Shown here: positions 30,104 to 42,928 of the stretch, one piece after another | Numbering within the stretch: position 1 is the first letter of the stretch | Layout of the letters: each line of letters starts with the position of its first letter | Assembly: GCA_018340375.1 (NCBI GenBank) | Contig: JAFFJZ010000001.1 | Span: 52,010,001-52,074,000, forward strand | Length of the DNA stretch: 64,000 nt | Source of the DNA: Gonatopus flavifemur | Lineage: Eukaryota > Arthropoda > Insecta > Hymenoptera > Dryinidae | Reading direction: 5' to 3' | Translations under genes and position numbers: made by a program | Notes under the pieces: model-generated | The model's database searches: none | The model's input: the letters and a program-made list of their open reading frames with translations, nothing else | What the model was told of the DNA's origin: nothing

Positions 30104-30678
30104 TTCAAATTGATAAGGAATGCAAAATATGAACCAGGAAAAACTGGATACTCGTTAGTGTCTTGTAAGTATTTGGTAAGTTGACTAATTTTTCACTAGT
30201 GCAAGCTTTACAAACTCGTGAATGCCTCCCAGAGTATTTCCACTAGGGTCTTGTTTCCATCTCGTAAATGATTTGCAATCAAAGAAAATAGAAAAATTTA
30301 TTATTCACTAGAGAAATATCAAATATTTGAGCTTGCTTTGGCAGTTATCTGGTTCAATCAACTCTTATTTGATTTGTGTGGACTATAGAAAATTCTTATG
30401 CTCTGATAAATAGCAAAGAGTTGAGCCAATTACAAGAATCAGTTGTCAAAACTAGAGCTTAATATTACAATAACCACGTGGACACCTTATGGACGTTCGA
30501 GACGTCCATTGGAAATCCCGTGCTTTTAAGGATCTGATTAAATTTCCAGTACTGTGACAATTGCGGGATGTTTACATAAAAGAAAACGCTGTAAATTTCA
30601 AAGTAATTGACAAATTTTCGAAATAGAACAATGAATATTAGAATTTATATAATGGAAATTCGAATTTTGAATACTCAC

Positions 30679-30761
30679 TCGGTGGTTTCGAGGTACTGGA
30701 ATACCCGATAGACGGGGCGTCGATACATGAAGAGATGATCCTCGACACGCTCCACCATCAT
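30679..30761 (-). CDS. Possible first coding exon of an unidentified minus-strand gene
   Basis: On the minus strand, ATG ATG at 30761 opens 27 codons (MMVERVEDHLFMYRRPVYRV then FQYLETT) ending at a consensus donor GA|GTGAGT, phase 2. Codon third positions are GC-rich, unlike genes A and B, which suggests a conserved gene under stronger codon constraint. I could not find the next exon to the left. It may lie beyond gene B, with gene B nested in its intron. Product not recognised. Confidence 0.35.
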
Positions 30762-32685
30762 CCTAAACCCACTTCATTCGAAACTTCGGTATCACTTATA
30801 ATCACTCATCATTGATTACCGTTTTCACCAACATTGATATAAATATGAACGAACGAAAACTCAAATATTATAAAAAAAGTTGATCCAAAGTTTGGTCAAC
30901 GCACAATATGTCCCTTTATTCTTCTTTCATGGAAGATATTTTGTGCATGAAGTCCTTCAAAGAGTTCAACTTGAACTTGTTGATGAGTTGAAAACACCGT
31001 TGGAGCGATTAATGATATAACAAAATAACGTTGATCCTTCGATTCTTCTCTGATACTATTCAAACACCATTCAACGCGTACAGATAAATTTTCCAAACTC
31101 TCTCGAGGTTTTTGACACAGACAAAGATTCACAAAATCGTCCTTTGTCGTTTTCCACGTTCTATCCAATGTTCCGTTCCCTCTCCTCTTCGTAAATGGTC
31201 TTATCGATCAAGCGTGAATTCAAAGTAGAGTATGCATAGAGAGCACTGCAGTGTGGATAAACTTGTATCAAAAGATTCCTTCTATTTGAATATTTTATTT
31301 CGGATTCGAACAAATCCTTTTCACAAGAGATGGTACGAATGCAGGGTTCTTTTTGTTTTTATATGAAGGTAAAAGTTTCTCTGTAATTTGGTTTGAAATA
31401 TTAAATATATGATATCTTCGAACAATCGCTCACACGGCGATTGATAATTATAAAATAATATTCAATTGCACGAAGACAATAAAAAAATAATAAAGAATGA
31501 GCCCTCGAGCCGACTGTACGAACGAAGCTCTTGAATTATGAATGCGTGATTCATCGTGAATTACAAATTAGTGACTAATTTGTTCCTTCAAAACACTCCT
31601 CGGTCTATGACTAGCTTGAAAAGTTTATCCATTGTATTTGATTCGTCTTTGTTCCCGTGATCCAATTTTTCTTTTTCATAATTTTCCAAGCGAATAATAA
31701 ACATGCATGTATAACAAGAAAATGCGGAGGAAGGAAATGCCGGCAACTCCCGTGGCTTTGTAAATCCTTCGAGAGACGTTCTTTCCGGTTTTCAAAGAAA
31801 TACGTTCCAACCGATGGACGGTTTGCGTGCTAATGCATATATGTATGAGCGAATATAATCTATCCGAAGGTACACCTGCAAGGTATAGAACTTTCCTAAC
31901 TCCAGTTGCAGTCTTTACATAGTACGTCGGGTTGATATATTCTATACCCTCTTCAACACATAATGATCACACCTAATATATTACGGTCTCTCGAATTTTT
32001 TCAAAAACCTTGTGAGGCCTGACTTTGACGACAGAGCGTTAACCGGGTATTCAAAATAATATTCGTAATTGGGAAGGATGTCACCTTTCATGTACAATAG
32101 TGATATTGAAACGTAGCGATCAATTCATAATTTGTATTCAAATGCATCCTCCTTGTACTATCGGATTCATTAGAATAATAATAGAGAGGTTTTGCGTGAG
32201 ATCAAAGGGTATGAGATATGCGATCTCAAGATCTTATGAATAAACTCAACGCATCGAGAATAGGATCAAGATCGACTTCGCAAAACCATCTTCATCTTTT
32301 AACAACTCAGGTTGAAATACAACAAAATTTTTAATAAAATTCTTGATTTGAGTATTGACAAGAAACCTAAGTGTAGTTGAAAATTGTATACGTTCACGTT
32401 GCCTTCGTGCTTCTTCGTCACTTATTACAGTTGAGACGCGAAATGTCAAGCGCATGGTACGAAAAATATATAACTTAATTTCGTCTCAACTCCACGATGA
32501 CTCGCACAATGAGTTGTAGAATGAAAAATGTATGTGGCAAATGAAAAAAAAACACATGAAGTGAAAAAAAATCCAAGTTCACCGTACCCTGAAACATGGA
32601 ACTTGTCAGGACGAAGACCAGGAAGGGAGTACAGTATCGATCCTAACAAGCGTCCCGACTAATTAGATTCCTATGTACACTTCAT

Positions 32686-32704
32686 TGCGGTGCCGGGCAC
32701 CGCA
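32686..32704. repeat. Perfect GC-rich palindrome TGCGGTGCCGGGCACCGCA
   Basis: Nine-base arms with a single central G, in an otherwise A+T-rich stretch. It could be a protein-binding site or chance. Confidence 0.5.
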
Positions 32705-32945
32705 TTGCTATCTGTCTGACATTTTGATTGACGAAATGTTTTTACAGGGATTCGTGTGTAAGCTTTGAAAATTCACGTCAATCAAATATCCCCTGGGATT
32801 CGAAAAAGTATTCCTTCCATCGTGTGGAATATGCAAAATGTGGATATGGTATCCTTTGATGATTATTCGCAATCAATGTCGTGTCTGAACAATAATAGAC
32901 GTTTCTAATTTGAATTGTAATTTCCGATTCGAGGGAAACACACAT

Positions 32946-32969
32946 TTCTTCTTCTTCTTCTTCTTCTTC
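32946..32969 (+). repeat. (TTC)n microsatellite
   Basis: Eight uninterrupted TTC units. Confidence 0.9.
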
Positions 32970-34122
32970 GAGTTCCCGATATAAGACAAGTTCTATTCGT
33001 TTTGCCTACTTGGGATTCTTATGGGGTGTCTGCTGAAGTCGATCAGGAATTTGTTGTGTGCTGCAACGCTTGATAGTCGAACGGGAGAATGAGGATAAGG
33101 AAGAATGACAAAATCGATGTTCCGTAAAAATTGCCATGCAAAATCGATTCTCAAATACAAATATTTGTACTGTTTGAACGGTACTGGAATTCCTCCCGAG
33201 GAGATTTTGTGATAATTAAATTACATGGAACGTATAACACTTTAATGAATTTTTCTTTTTCCATATTATTTCGATATTGTTATCGAAGGGAATGATAATC
33301 TTCAAATAAATGAGGAATTTTTTAATGTATTGAAGCGACAACAACTGAAGGAAAAAAGATTCTTCGAAAATGAAATGCAAACAAAAAAGAGAAAAGAGAT
33401 TTTGAAGTCCAATGTTAAAGTTGAATGACCGGAAGAGGAAATTGGATTCCTGTCGAACGGAATTCTTCACTCGTGACTTTGAGAGCATCGAATAAGAAAT
33501 CTTTTCTTGGAATAAAAAAATCCAACTAAACGAAAATTGTTTGTTGTCTGATTTTACTTCGGAGTTGAGAAAGTTTCATCCGGGATAAATTATTTGTTAT
33601 TGTTGCTTCTTGTTGTGAACAATCAATAGAAATCTAATGAATCGTTCCATAAATCTCGAGTTGTGATCTGTTGTGCATTATAATATCCCATTTCTTTATG
33701 TTTGAATACAGGAGAGGAAATTAAATGCATCGGTTCAAACGTGTCATGAACACAAGGAAAATTCGTTTGCATATTCCACGTTGTTGGTATCTAATTATTT
33801 TCCTTCAAGTCACACTATTGAAAATAATAAAAATTGTCTACCGATTATACGAAAAATCCATTTTCGGTACATGAATATCAAATTTACCTTGGATTTTATG
33901 GAATTTTAGGACAATTTTGCGAAGTTATAAATCGTTTTGTGAAAAATTACAAATTTCCAAAAACCTTGAAACTCGAAGAACGAAAACCAAATATTCATAC
34001 GATAGGAATTTTTACGAAGAATTCCCTTCCAAATGTTCATATTACCGGAATCTTATCTCACCCAAAGAAAAATGTCATTAGGCACGTTACGAAGCAATTT
34101 TATTTCCCATGGTTATTACTGT

Positions 34123-34146
34123 GATTATTATTATTATTATTATTAC
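34123..34146 (+). repeat. (ATT)n microsatellite
   Basis: About eight ATT units. Confidence 0.9.
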
Positions 34147-35803
34147 CACAACCCCGGTAGCGATACTCGAGAGTTTTACCGCTCCAATTTAAAGTTCAAG
34201 TGTTTACTCAAAGTACGTAAAAGTTTGGAGAAAATCAGAGACACAACTTCCCTAATGATTCAGCAGTTCATATAAGAGGGGACACAAGGGCGGAGGGATA
34301 TTTTCAATCCACCAACTTTTAAAAAGTCAGGTGTTGAATGACACGAATAGCTCGTGAAGGATAGAACATTTTTAGACTGCATTCCTCGAATATTTCAATA
34401 AAAGGATATGATTTGTTGAAGAAATGTAGTTTAGCAAATCCTGCTTGCGTTTTATTAATGCGTTTTCTCGCGGCCAGGTGAAAGAACGTCATGAGTCATT
34501 ATTCGCACACCAATAATCTCATTGTACTGTACCGTGAGAAAGATTTTTACGTTGCATTATTAAGACCCGAATGTCTGTTTTGTGGGTGCAGTGTTGAAAT
34601 TAATGGGACTAAGGAGTTAACGAGTTTAAACGTTTTTTAATTTAACCGCACTCAGTTTTTAAATCAAAAATGCGTTGAATGTAATATCAAATGTGCTAAC
34701 AACGTACAAACAATTTTCAAGAATTAACCTGAACAGTTTTCGAGTGAAGTTCCACAGTGATCTTTATAAGACAACACCCGAATAAAAGGAAAAAAATGCT
34801 TGGAATCAGTCTACTGGACGTATATTTTTTTCTTTTATCAATTTTCTCAACTCAATTTTAAACGGAATGCAAGCGTGCTCAAGGTATTCTATTATCTTGA
34901 GGGAATACAAACCTTTGGAAGCATTCAAGTACGTCCATGTTCTTGAAGGTTCCGAACATTTGTTAAACGTTTGTGGAACTGTGCAGTCTCTTAAGGTACT
35001 TTATCAATGTCTTGTGATGAGAATCTTATTCCTTGTACTTCATTTGAAAATACATTCAACCAAGGAATTTGCACTTTCTCAAATGTCTTTACTATGACAC
35101 GGAATTACCTAAATTTACAAAGAAAACTTACTGCGGTCTAAATCTAAAATACTGAAGAACGGAGAGTTTCATTTTATTGAGTCTTGAAAGTGAGCTTCTC
35201 CAGTTTGAATGATATTTTCACTTGTTTTGAGTGAAATTTCATTGAAAAATTCACTACAAAATAAAACCATTATGGAATTGTGACTCCAAAGCTTGAACTG
35301 TTACTACAGAAGGGTGAAATTTAACTAAAAATTCTACAGAACACCATAGTAGAAATCATTCTATTGTGATTTATACTACGGTGATCATCGATCGAATAGA
35401 ACTTTTATCTGATGAAGCAATTATCCTTGGATCTATAATTCTACTTGAGATTTGACACTAACATATTCTGGACTTGAGATAATTCGTAACTACACTGGGT
35501 ATTCAACCCTAAATCCAGATGAAGGACCACCGTTTATCATTCCATAAAAGCTTCTTAGACTTCGCAACTTCAAACGCTAAAGATAAGTCCTTGTGAATAT
35601 AACTTCTCTCAGAATTCTCTAATTATAAGAATCTTTGTGCTCAATTTGTTACCCCTCCGATTTTGATCGTCGAACGAAAATGTCATATTGAGTGACGAGA
35701 ATGAGGGTCAGTGGGGTAAATTCGCTATAAGATATTTTGTTTGCTTCCAATTGAGAACTCTGTAGCCCCTGAACGGAAGTTTATTATCACTAAATTCAAA
35801 ATT

Positions 35804-36032
35804 ACACTGAAAGAATTTTAAATTACCGTGAAATTTCAGTAATCGAAGGACAATTAAAAACTTTTCGAAAAATTACTGTGCAGCCTGTAAAAATTAGGGA
35901 GTTTTCAAACAGCTAAAAGTGATATTTTCTATAAGTTTTACAAAATGCACAGTGATATTTTCAAAAAATTCCTACTTGTCTCTCGATCACTGAAATTCTA
36001 CGGTAATTTTTCAAATAAAATGCTTTCTGTGT
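35804..36032. mobile_element. Fold-back MITE with ACACTGAAAG ends
   Basis: ACACTGAAAGAATTTTAAAT at the left is inverted at the right (ATTTTT...AATGCTTTCTGTGT). AATTACCGTGAAATTTCAGT is also mirrored inside. Confidence 0.65.
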
Positions 36033-38412
36033 ACGTGACGACATATTATAAGTTGTTCGCCACTTGACATTAAATAGTTTAATTTTAACCTACATCACAC
36101 GAGATATTTCCCCCTCAATTTTATAAAAATTCCAATTCTTCAGTCCATACAGTTCATTTGGCATTGGATTGAATGCAATCACAAATAAAAGTATTATATT
36201 GTATCGAGAGTTGAATAAACGCGACTTTGCAACTACCGAGGAATACATTATTCGGGCGAGAAAGAATTATCTGTTCAATAGAATTATGTAACGAACGTTG
36301 CATCGAGATGCAGTAATCGATATTCGAACTTGTTTGGAGCATCGAATTTATTCAACAGCGTCTATCTCCGTTTCAACAGATTTCCCGTGAGAAATCTTTT
36401 TTGAAAATCAGTTTCAAAAGATTTGTTCTTTCATCCAATCCATGTTTGGTACAACTTTAATTTGAATTATTAGTAATTATGCGTAATGACGCAAGAAGAA
36501 ATCTTCAGCCCACGTAGATCACGATGAATATAAACTCTTCGTTTCATGGAGAAAAGTGATGATGATGAATTGTGATATTTCGGATGATTGCACCACTGTT
36601 ACGAGAATCTTGTTCTATTTTTTTTTTCTCAATTAAAAATCAATGTCGAAGGGTTCCTTTTTTACTGCCTGGATCGAACTTTTGATGAAAATGACTATTT
36701 TTGTGAGATTCGTGATCAGGTGATTCTTTATGAGGTTCGTTTTTGGGTCTCGAAAGATTATAAAATTATACTAAATATATCTCGAATGAATTCACGTCAC
36801 ATCGAATTAACGCAGTAGCTACTTTGTACCGTTAATTCTAAATAATACGACACGGCAGAGCGTGATGTGTTTGATTTTCATAATTACAAGTCTCTAAAAT
36901 ATACATGTACGACGATAATATGCTGATGGTTATATAAAATTCATTCAGAGAGATTAAATCACATGAATAATGTGATCTATACTTGGCACAAAAAATTCTA
37001 CAGATATGTTTTTCAACGTTGAATAGAAAAATTATCAAATCAAATACGATGTGAGAATGTAAAAGAATCCAATTCCATATTGTTATTTTTTGTATCGTAG
37101 TGTAGTAGTAGCAGCGTAATCAGTAGCTCAAATCCCAATTGAAATCCAGCCTAGCAACAGACAGTTCATGAATCTACACGGTGTGCTTCAGGGGATATAT
37201 GTTCATAAAAGTGTAAACTAAAGGGAAACTAGATATGTATCAATCTCCATTATAGTGAGTTCAGCCACCGCTAACCTACATGTAGGATTATTTACAATTT
37301 GACTCACCTACCGAACCTCGTTGAATTGAGCTTTAACTGATCGTGTCTTCCATTGTGTATCGTAATCGAGAGAATGCGTATTCATCTATTCGGGGACAGT
37401 GAAGATAAGCGTTATATAAAAATGTGTATAATCATACGCTGTTCTACGGCTTATGTTCTGTTAGTTATAAAATTAGTTCGAAGTTCAAGGAGATGATTGA
37501 AAGAATCTTAGAGAAACGAACCCGCATATTCATCAATATTTTCTCAAAGTAATTTGAACATATGGAAGACATTTTTCAAACTTAAAATGACATCATCACC
37601 ATCACATTGCACCATCTTTCAAAGAGAAAGATCTCGTTCAAATTACCTGTATTCTACTTCAAATTACACGCATGAATCGATTCACACGATTGCTACGTGT
37701 AGTCTGGAATATATTACCATAGAAGTGACGTTTTTATACAAACAGAACATTTCTTACACCTAAAAGAATACCCAAAACTGTTACTATATTTCAAATCTCC
37801 GTTGTTGTTGAATGGTCTCTAATTGGGAGCAAAATATGAAATTATGAACTTCTTTTTTGTGATCTCATATGAGTTTGCATAATGATATCAATCAGATAAG
37901 ATGATTGAATCCCTACTGATAGATATAAGTGGATTAAATATTTCAATATAACGATTAAAACTGTTAACACATACTTATTTAGCACCGGATTTGTATTGAG
38001 GAACATAAAATGGAACGTTAGAAATCGATAGTTCATATATACGGTTTTGTCAAAACCTCATAAATCCAAGAAATACTTGAAATGAATGAATGAAGAAATC
38101 ATTCTGTCAATTTATACAACTCCAGAGGAGAAATATCAAAAATATTGGTTGAAGAAATAAAACGATGCTGTGCAACGTACAGAAGTACAACATTAAGCAA
38201 TTCTCTGCGATCTCGAGGAACTTCTGTAAACCGAAGGTAACTTGTTGTAATAGATCAGAGAGATAGATTATTTACACATGAACTGGTTATTATTGAGCCA
38301 CATTACTGCTTCACACTTTCTATAAACAATGTGAACAAAGTTGCTGATATCTTACTTTGAAACGAACATTGCTTCATATTCCTCTTTTACATGGATCGTA
38401 TAAAAATTGTAT

Positions 38413-38683
38413 ACACGAAGAAAAAGGTATCTTGAAAAATACCATAATTTATGGGTTTTCGGCGTTGATCTAACCCGAGTCAAAATATTCACGTGAAGAT
38501 ACCTCTAAAAGTACCATAATGGCTGGGACTTTTATAAGGAAGGTACCATACTTCTTTATAAAAGCCCAAGAAATTATGGGACTTTTAGAAGTATCTTCAC
38601 GTAAATATTTTGACTCGGGTCAGACCAACGCCAAAAATCCATAAATTATGGTATTTTTCAAGATATCTGTTTTTTTTCAGTGT
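38413..38683. mobile_element. Near-perfect full-length palindrome (hairpin MITE)
   Basis: ACACGAAGAAAAAGGTATCT pairs with the right end AGATATCTGTTTTTTTTCAGTGT (under 25 nt). CCCGAGTCAAAATATT and AATATTTTGACTCGGG pair further in. The centre near 38548 also pairs (TTTTATAAGGAA and TTCTTTATAAAA), so the whole 271 bp folds on itself. Confidence 0.8.
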
Positions 38684-39407
38684 ACGAATGGAACTCAGTT
38701 ATACTCAAATTGAGTTCGAACTGACTACGACTTCGCGTCTAAGATCAACATCAGCAATCTCCTTATTCGTGCCTGTTGTAATTTCTCATTCATTGGATTA
38801 GTTCGAAACTTCGTGCAAGATGAGACGGAATCAGGTATCATTTGAAGATATGTCAGGAAATAAACTATGAAACGAGAACAAGATCATGATCAATTTCGAG
38901 GCGGAGAAGATATATTGTATCCTTTTATAAATAACCTCAAATCCTCATGTTATTTTGTTACATCTCGTACTCAGAAGTTTTTGGGTTGAAATTTTATTTC
39001 AAGAGTTTAGAAAGTCCTCACATTTCTAAATAAAGAATCAAAAAATATCTCTAGGTATATAAAGACATATATCACCGGCAAATCTCTTGACGAAGTGATG
39101 AAATAGCTTCAATTAAATCTACAAAAATTACTACATCTTTAAAAATGGAAGATAATTTCACTGCTCGACACCTAGGATGTATTGGAACGTTTGCTCAACT
39201 TGTGTTATAATTTATGTGATATTTTATAATTACTTTGAACTACGCAATTCTACTCAAGAGACGATGGAGCTGAAACTAGCAGTCCCAGAGCCAGCATTGC
39301 AGACAGTTCTTATAACTTTTGATTCAACATTGTTGAAGCTTTTTTCATACCAGAAATCGATCGAGTAGCATCCCATTGAATGTTTCAGATCCTTAAATCT
39401 TCAATAA

Positions 39408-39680
39408 ACGTTTAACGTAAAAAATTATGACACAATCGGCTGCGAGCTTTGCGGCTACCAGTTTCAGTTTCATCGAGAGATGCAATACAAGAGTTCAAAG
39501 ACACTGAGCACGAGTGTCGACTGTACTAAATGTCAAATCGAAACATGGACCATTTATATTCCAGAAGCATATGCGGGGTTGAAAAACATTGATCAACAAG
39601 AACAGTTATTAAAAACAATGATATATCGAAGATCAATTACCAAAAGCTCTTCAAGAATGTATTATCTCAAAATTGTATAA
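39408..39680 (+). pseudogene. Possible RING-CH (MARCH-type) fragment
   Basis: An open frame reads DTIGCELCGYQFQFHREMQY. CELCxYxF is the end of the RING-CH finger of membrane-associated E3 ligases. The preceding finger cysteines, the TRP of the finger and any membrane helices are missing nearby, and there is no clear acceptor. It is either an isolated exon, a decayed scrap or chance. Confidence 0.2.
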
Positions 39681-39929
39681 AACTCTTCTAAAAAATGTAT
39701 CGAATATACAAATCGGTTGGAATTTTCTAGAAACCCTGGAGAGCACGGATCAAAGAAATTGGCTCGGAGTATGTCTTGTGTCGCTTTATTCGAGGAACAG
39801 AGCGGTATATTAAAATTCGAAAAATTAGACGGAAGCGTTGGATTTGGTGCACGTTGTGACCTTGGGGTTACGGGTTGAAGGCCGGAGGTATATGCGTATT
39901 CTTGAGTCAAGGGAGAATGCACGCGGTTG

Positions 39930-40390
39930 GAAATAAGCTTGATGGTTTATCAGAGAGGACGGATCTTTGAGGACGGTACGGGAACAAACGTGGCACCGAA
40001 TTCACCGAGCAGGACACAAACACACAGCGTATACACAGCCACCAGTAGTACACAAACACGCACGTATAAACGGTATATACGAAGAGAGAAAGAGCACGCG
40101 CGCAAGTTCCCGTCTTTTCACTTCAGCGTATAATAACGATGTGCACGCGAGTTTTGCCGGTTCAACATGGGGTAGCCAGGTAGGCGCTTTGCTGGGTGCG
40201 GCAGTCTGCGCCGCGACGCCCGGCGTCCTTCCACCACCACCCTTTCTCTTTTCTCGTCTACACCCTTCTCTTCTCTGTTCTATCTACGAATCCTGAACCG
40301 AGCCGGTTGTTGCAGCAGCGGCAGCAGCAACGGCGTTAGCAACCCCCGTCGTTGTCGTCGAGAGCAGGATCGTAGTTAACGGTCTGATCA
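39930..40390. promoter_or_regulatory. GC-rich, CpG-containing block, promoter or first-exon-like
   Basis: This stands out from its A+T-rich surroundings: CACGCGCGCAAG, TGCGCCGCGACGCCCGGCG, a CAG/CGG triplet run (GCAGCAGCGGCAGCAGCAACGG, shortened: GCAGCAGCGGCAGCAGC) and CCGTCGTTGTCGTCG. A donor-like CCAG|GTAGGC is at about 40180. It could be the first exon of a long-intron regulatory gene; the 109-aa ORF over it is low-complexity and not convincing. Confidence 0.35.
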
Positions 40391-41385
40391 TGTCTGTATA
40401 TCCCTGTATACATGTATTTCGTACATACACGCATTACCAGGAGTTCACGGTGAAACGTCGTATAGGTCATAGCTCTGTCTTTTTACGCTTTACATTTCGC
40501 CTGGCGTGAAGAACAAATACATTTATACGTGTATTCCGTGAACGACATCTGATCTGGAATTCCTGATATATGTGTTTCAATATTGAAGAATTCTACCTTC
40601 TTACGGGAAATTGGGATTCATTGATTTCCTCGATAAATCAAAAATATGTGGAAAGTTTTCATGAAAAATTATAGAACTTGCGCAGAATTCTATTGTTATG
40701 CAAATTTCAAGTATACATCTTCAATTTTGCATCGCAATAGGGCTTTTTAATGGTGCCTTGGTTATAAATCAATTCTTTTATTAAATTACACCACATTCGC
40801 CAGTTTTATGATTTTTATCTTAATTCCAACTAATTTTTAATGATTTAGACTCGAAAAAAGAGGAATGCAATTACAGTTTGAACCGCTGTTCAATCGAAAA
40901 AAAGGCACTGAGACGATATTCTTTCTTGACTTTATATTTCCATGAAACGAAAAGTTGTGAAGTTTTTCCGGTTCTATTTTATTTCAGAAAAGAATTCACA
41001 CCGTAGGAAAACAAAAAATACTCTACGAAGAGCATCGCTGGAAAGATCTTCAGGAAGTTTATTCCGAAACTTGATGATGAAATAACTTTTGTCCGTACTC
41101 TAACTTTTTCTGTTGCGTTTATCACGATACTGTTTACGACTTATTATTTTATACGTGGGTATCTAAAGGGATATAAATTTTCATCAATTTCATTTTGGAA
41201 CACAATCATCTTCACCTACGGAAACAATTTGAATGCATTGCTTTTTGGATTCGAAATGGGGAAAAATTGCAACGATGCGACCCAAATGTTTTGTATCTTC
41301 TCAAAAATATTTCTGCACAGGAATTCATTCTTGTATATGAAAAAAAAAAAACACTACTGTATAAACCAATACGTATTCGATATTA

Positions 41386-41500
41386 CAATAGCCAAAAATA
41401 TTGCTGCAACAGCTACATTTTAGCTTCTGTATAGCAATAACTTTCTTTGCCACAGTTAGAAAATAGCTACCGTAACTAAGTTTTAGCTATCCAAATATCA
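41386..41500 (+). repeat. Dispersed repeat, copy 1
   Basis: AGCCAAAAATATTGCTGCAA then CAGCTACATTTTAGCT and AGCAATAACTTT. The reverse complement recurs at 47266-47395. Confidence 0.6.
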
Positions 41501-41550
41501 ACATCATTTTTTCCAGGGCATCTGTTCATTACAGAAAATAGGAATATATT

Positions 41551-41680
41551 TTTGTCAATAGTGACGGCAATCTTAGCACAGGATCGATCTTTTCTTATAT
41601 AAAAAGTATCTAGTTTTTATTGAAATCTATCAAAATTAGATATTTTTTATATAAAAAAGGATCGCCATCACTATTTGTAA
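41551..41680. repeat. Inverted repeat
   Basis: TTTGTCAATAGTGACGGC and GCCATCACTATTTGTAAA at the ends, with GATCTTTTCTTATATAAAAA mirrored inside. About 130 bp. Confidence 0.6.
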
Positions 41681-42210
41681 ATAACTGCAGTGGAATGAAA
41701 TTCCAGCGATGCCTTCGAGGCATCAGGAAAAACCGATAAATATTTAATGAAGTTGAACAATGTGTTGCTTTCCATGCCTGGAACGAAGCTGCTACAACAG
41801 TTAATGAAAACTAGTATATTCTTTTTCCCCGAATCCTTTTATTTTTCCCATCGTTTACGCGCTGGAAACAATTTTACTCCGTTATTCATTGTTGGAAACG
41901 AGTAATCGTCGCTTCAACAATAGATATGTTCAAAGTCCATTCACATCACTGGGGCAATAAAAGTTCAAGGCACAGAAGTGTACAGACCTTTCTCATGTCC
42001 AGCATAGTCTTATCGATTTAAAAACCGTTCCAACGTCATGTAATCCCGCAATAGATTTAAAAATGTCCAATGTTAATCGAGATTACCAAAGATGTGGATT
42101 AAAATTTGATTTTTTAAGAACCGTAATCAATGAAGATTTGATTTCGACCATCAAACGGGTACATAATTCAGAACAAGTTCAGCATTAAAACATGATTCGG
42201 ATTGATTTCC

Positions 42211-42928
42211 TTAAGGGGAGGTTCTCATCTAACGAATTCCGAAATGAGGTGATTTTCTCGAATTTTTTTTTTTTCAAGAAGGAAGTAAATCAAGAACTCG
42301 AGTTATTTGAAACTCGTCAAATGGGTCTTAAAGTACATGAACAAAATTTTCTCAAGTTGAAGGATTTGTATCCCGAAACTTTAAGGGCGTTTGTCTCGAA
42401 ACCATGTTTTTCAAGTTTGGCTCCATGATATCTCAAAAACTACTGAACGGATCACTCTTTTCTTCTTTATTTTGAAGCTCATTGAATTTATTGGAGGATG
42501 AACCTAAATGGAGATGACATTTGCCTTCTTTTTCCTCTTTATAGCACTCTAAAGAGCGAAAAGAATGTGAAAAAACGCTACCAAAAGTTTGCATGTCTGT
42601 CATTTTTTGAAAATTTTCATTGGTTTTATTGGTACAACCTCCAACAAATATCATATATTCCATAAAAATTTTTGAATTTTTGATAATTTTTGTAAGTGCT
42701 ATTTGTTTAGTGGCGCCCGATTGATCACTGTTTTTTTAGGTGGTTATGTTTCAATACGTATCAACAATTCCCATGGCATTATTTTGCACCGAAAAAATTT
42801 TCTTATGTACTTGAAGACTCAATTAATAAGTGTGAAAACCTCCGAGTTCTTCATTCCCTTCCTTGCATGAGAAATAATTCGAGAAAATCATCTTATTTTG
42901 GGGTCGCTAGATGAGAACCACCCCTTAA
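42211..42928. mobile_element. TTAA-bounded MITE, copy 3 (most intact)
   Basis: TTAAGGGGAGGTTCTCATCT at the left and AGATGAGAACCACCCCTTAA at the right, with intact TTAA on both sides. 718 bp, no transposase frame. It serves as the reference for copies 1 and 2. Confidence 0.85.

Larger units (their letters stand above)
30762..39407. other. 8.6 kb with no gene I can support
   Basis: A+T-rich non-coding sequence with two microsatellites and three fold-backs or palindromes listed separately. A minus-strand ORF at 30896-31168 (90 aa) has fairly coding-like codons but no recognised domain or clear splice partner. Confidence 0.45.

Noticed and set aside
30896..31168. 90-codon minus-strand ORF with fairly coding-like codons
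   Set aside because: No known domain, no good acceptor ahead of it and no consensus donor linking it to the exon at 30679-30761. It is kept only as a note.
39967..40296. 109-codon ORF over the GC-rich island
   Set aside because: Low-complexity Pro/Ala/His-rich translation of GC-rich DNA with no domain; more likely an untranslated leader or promoter.
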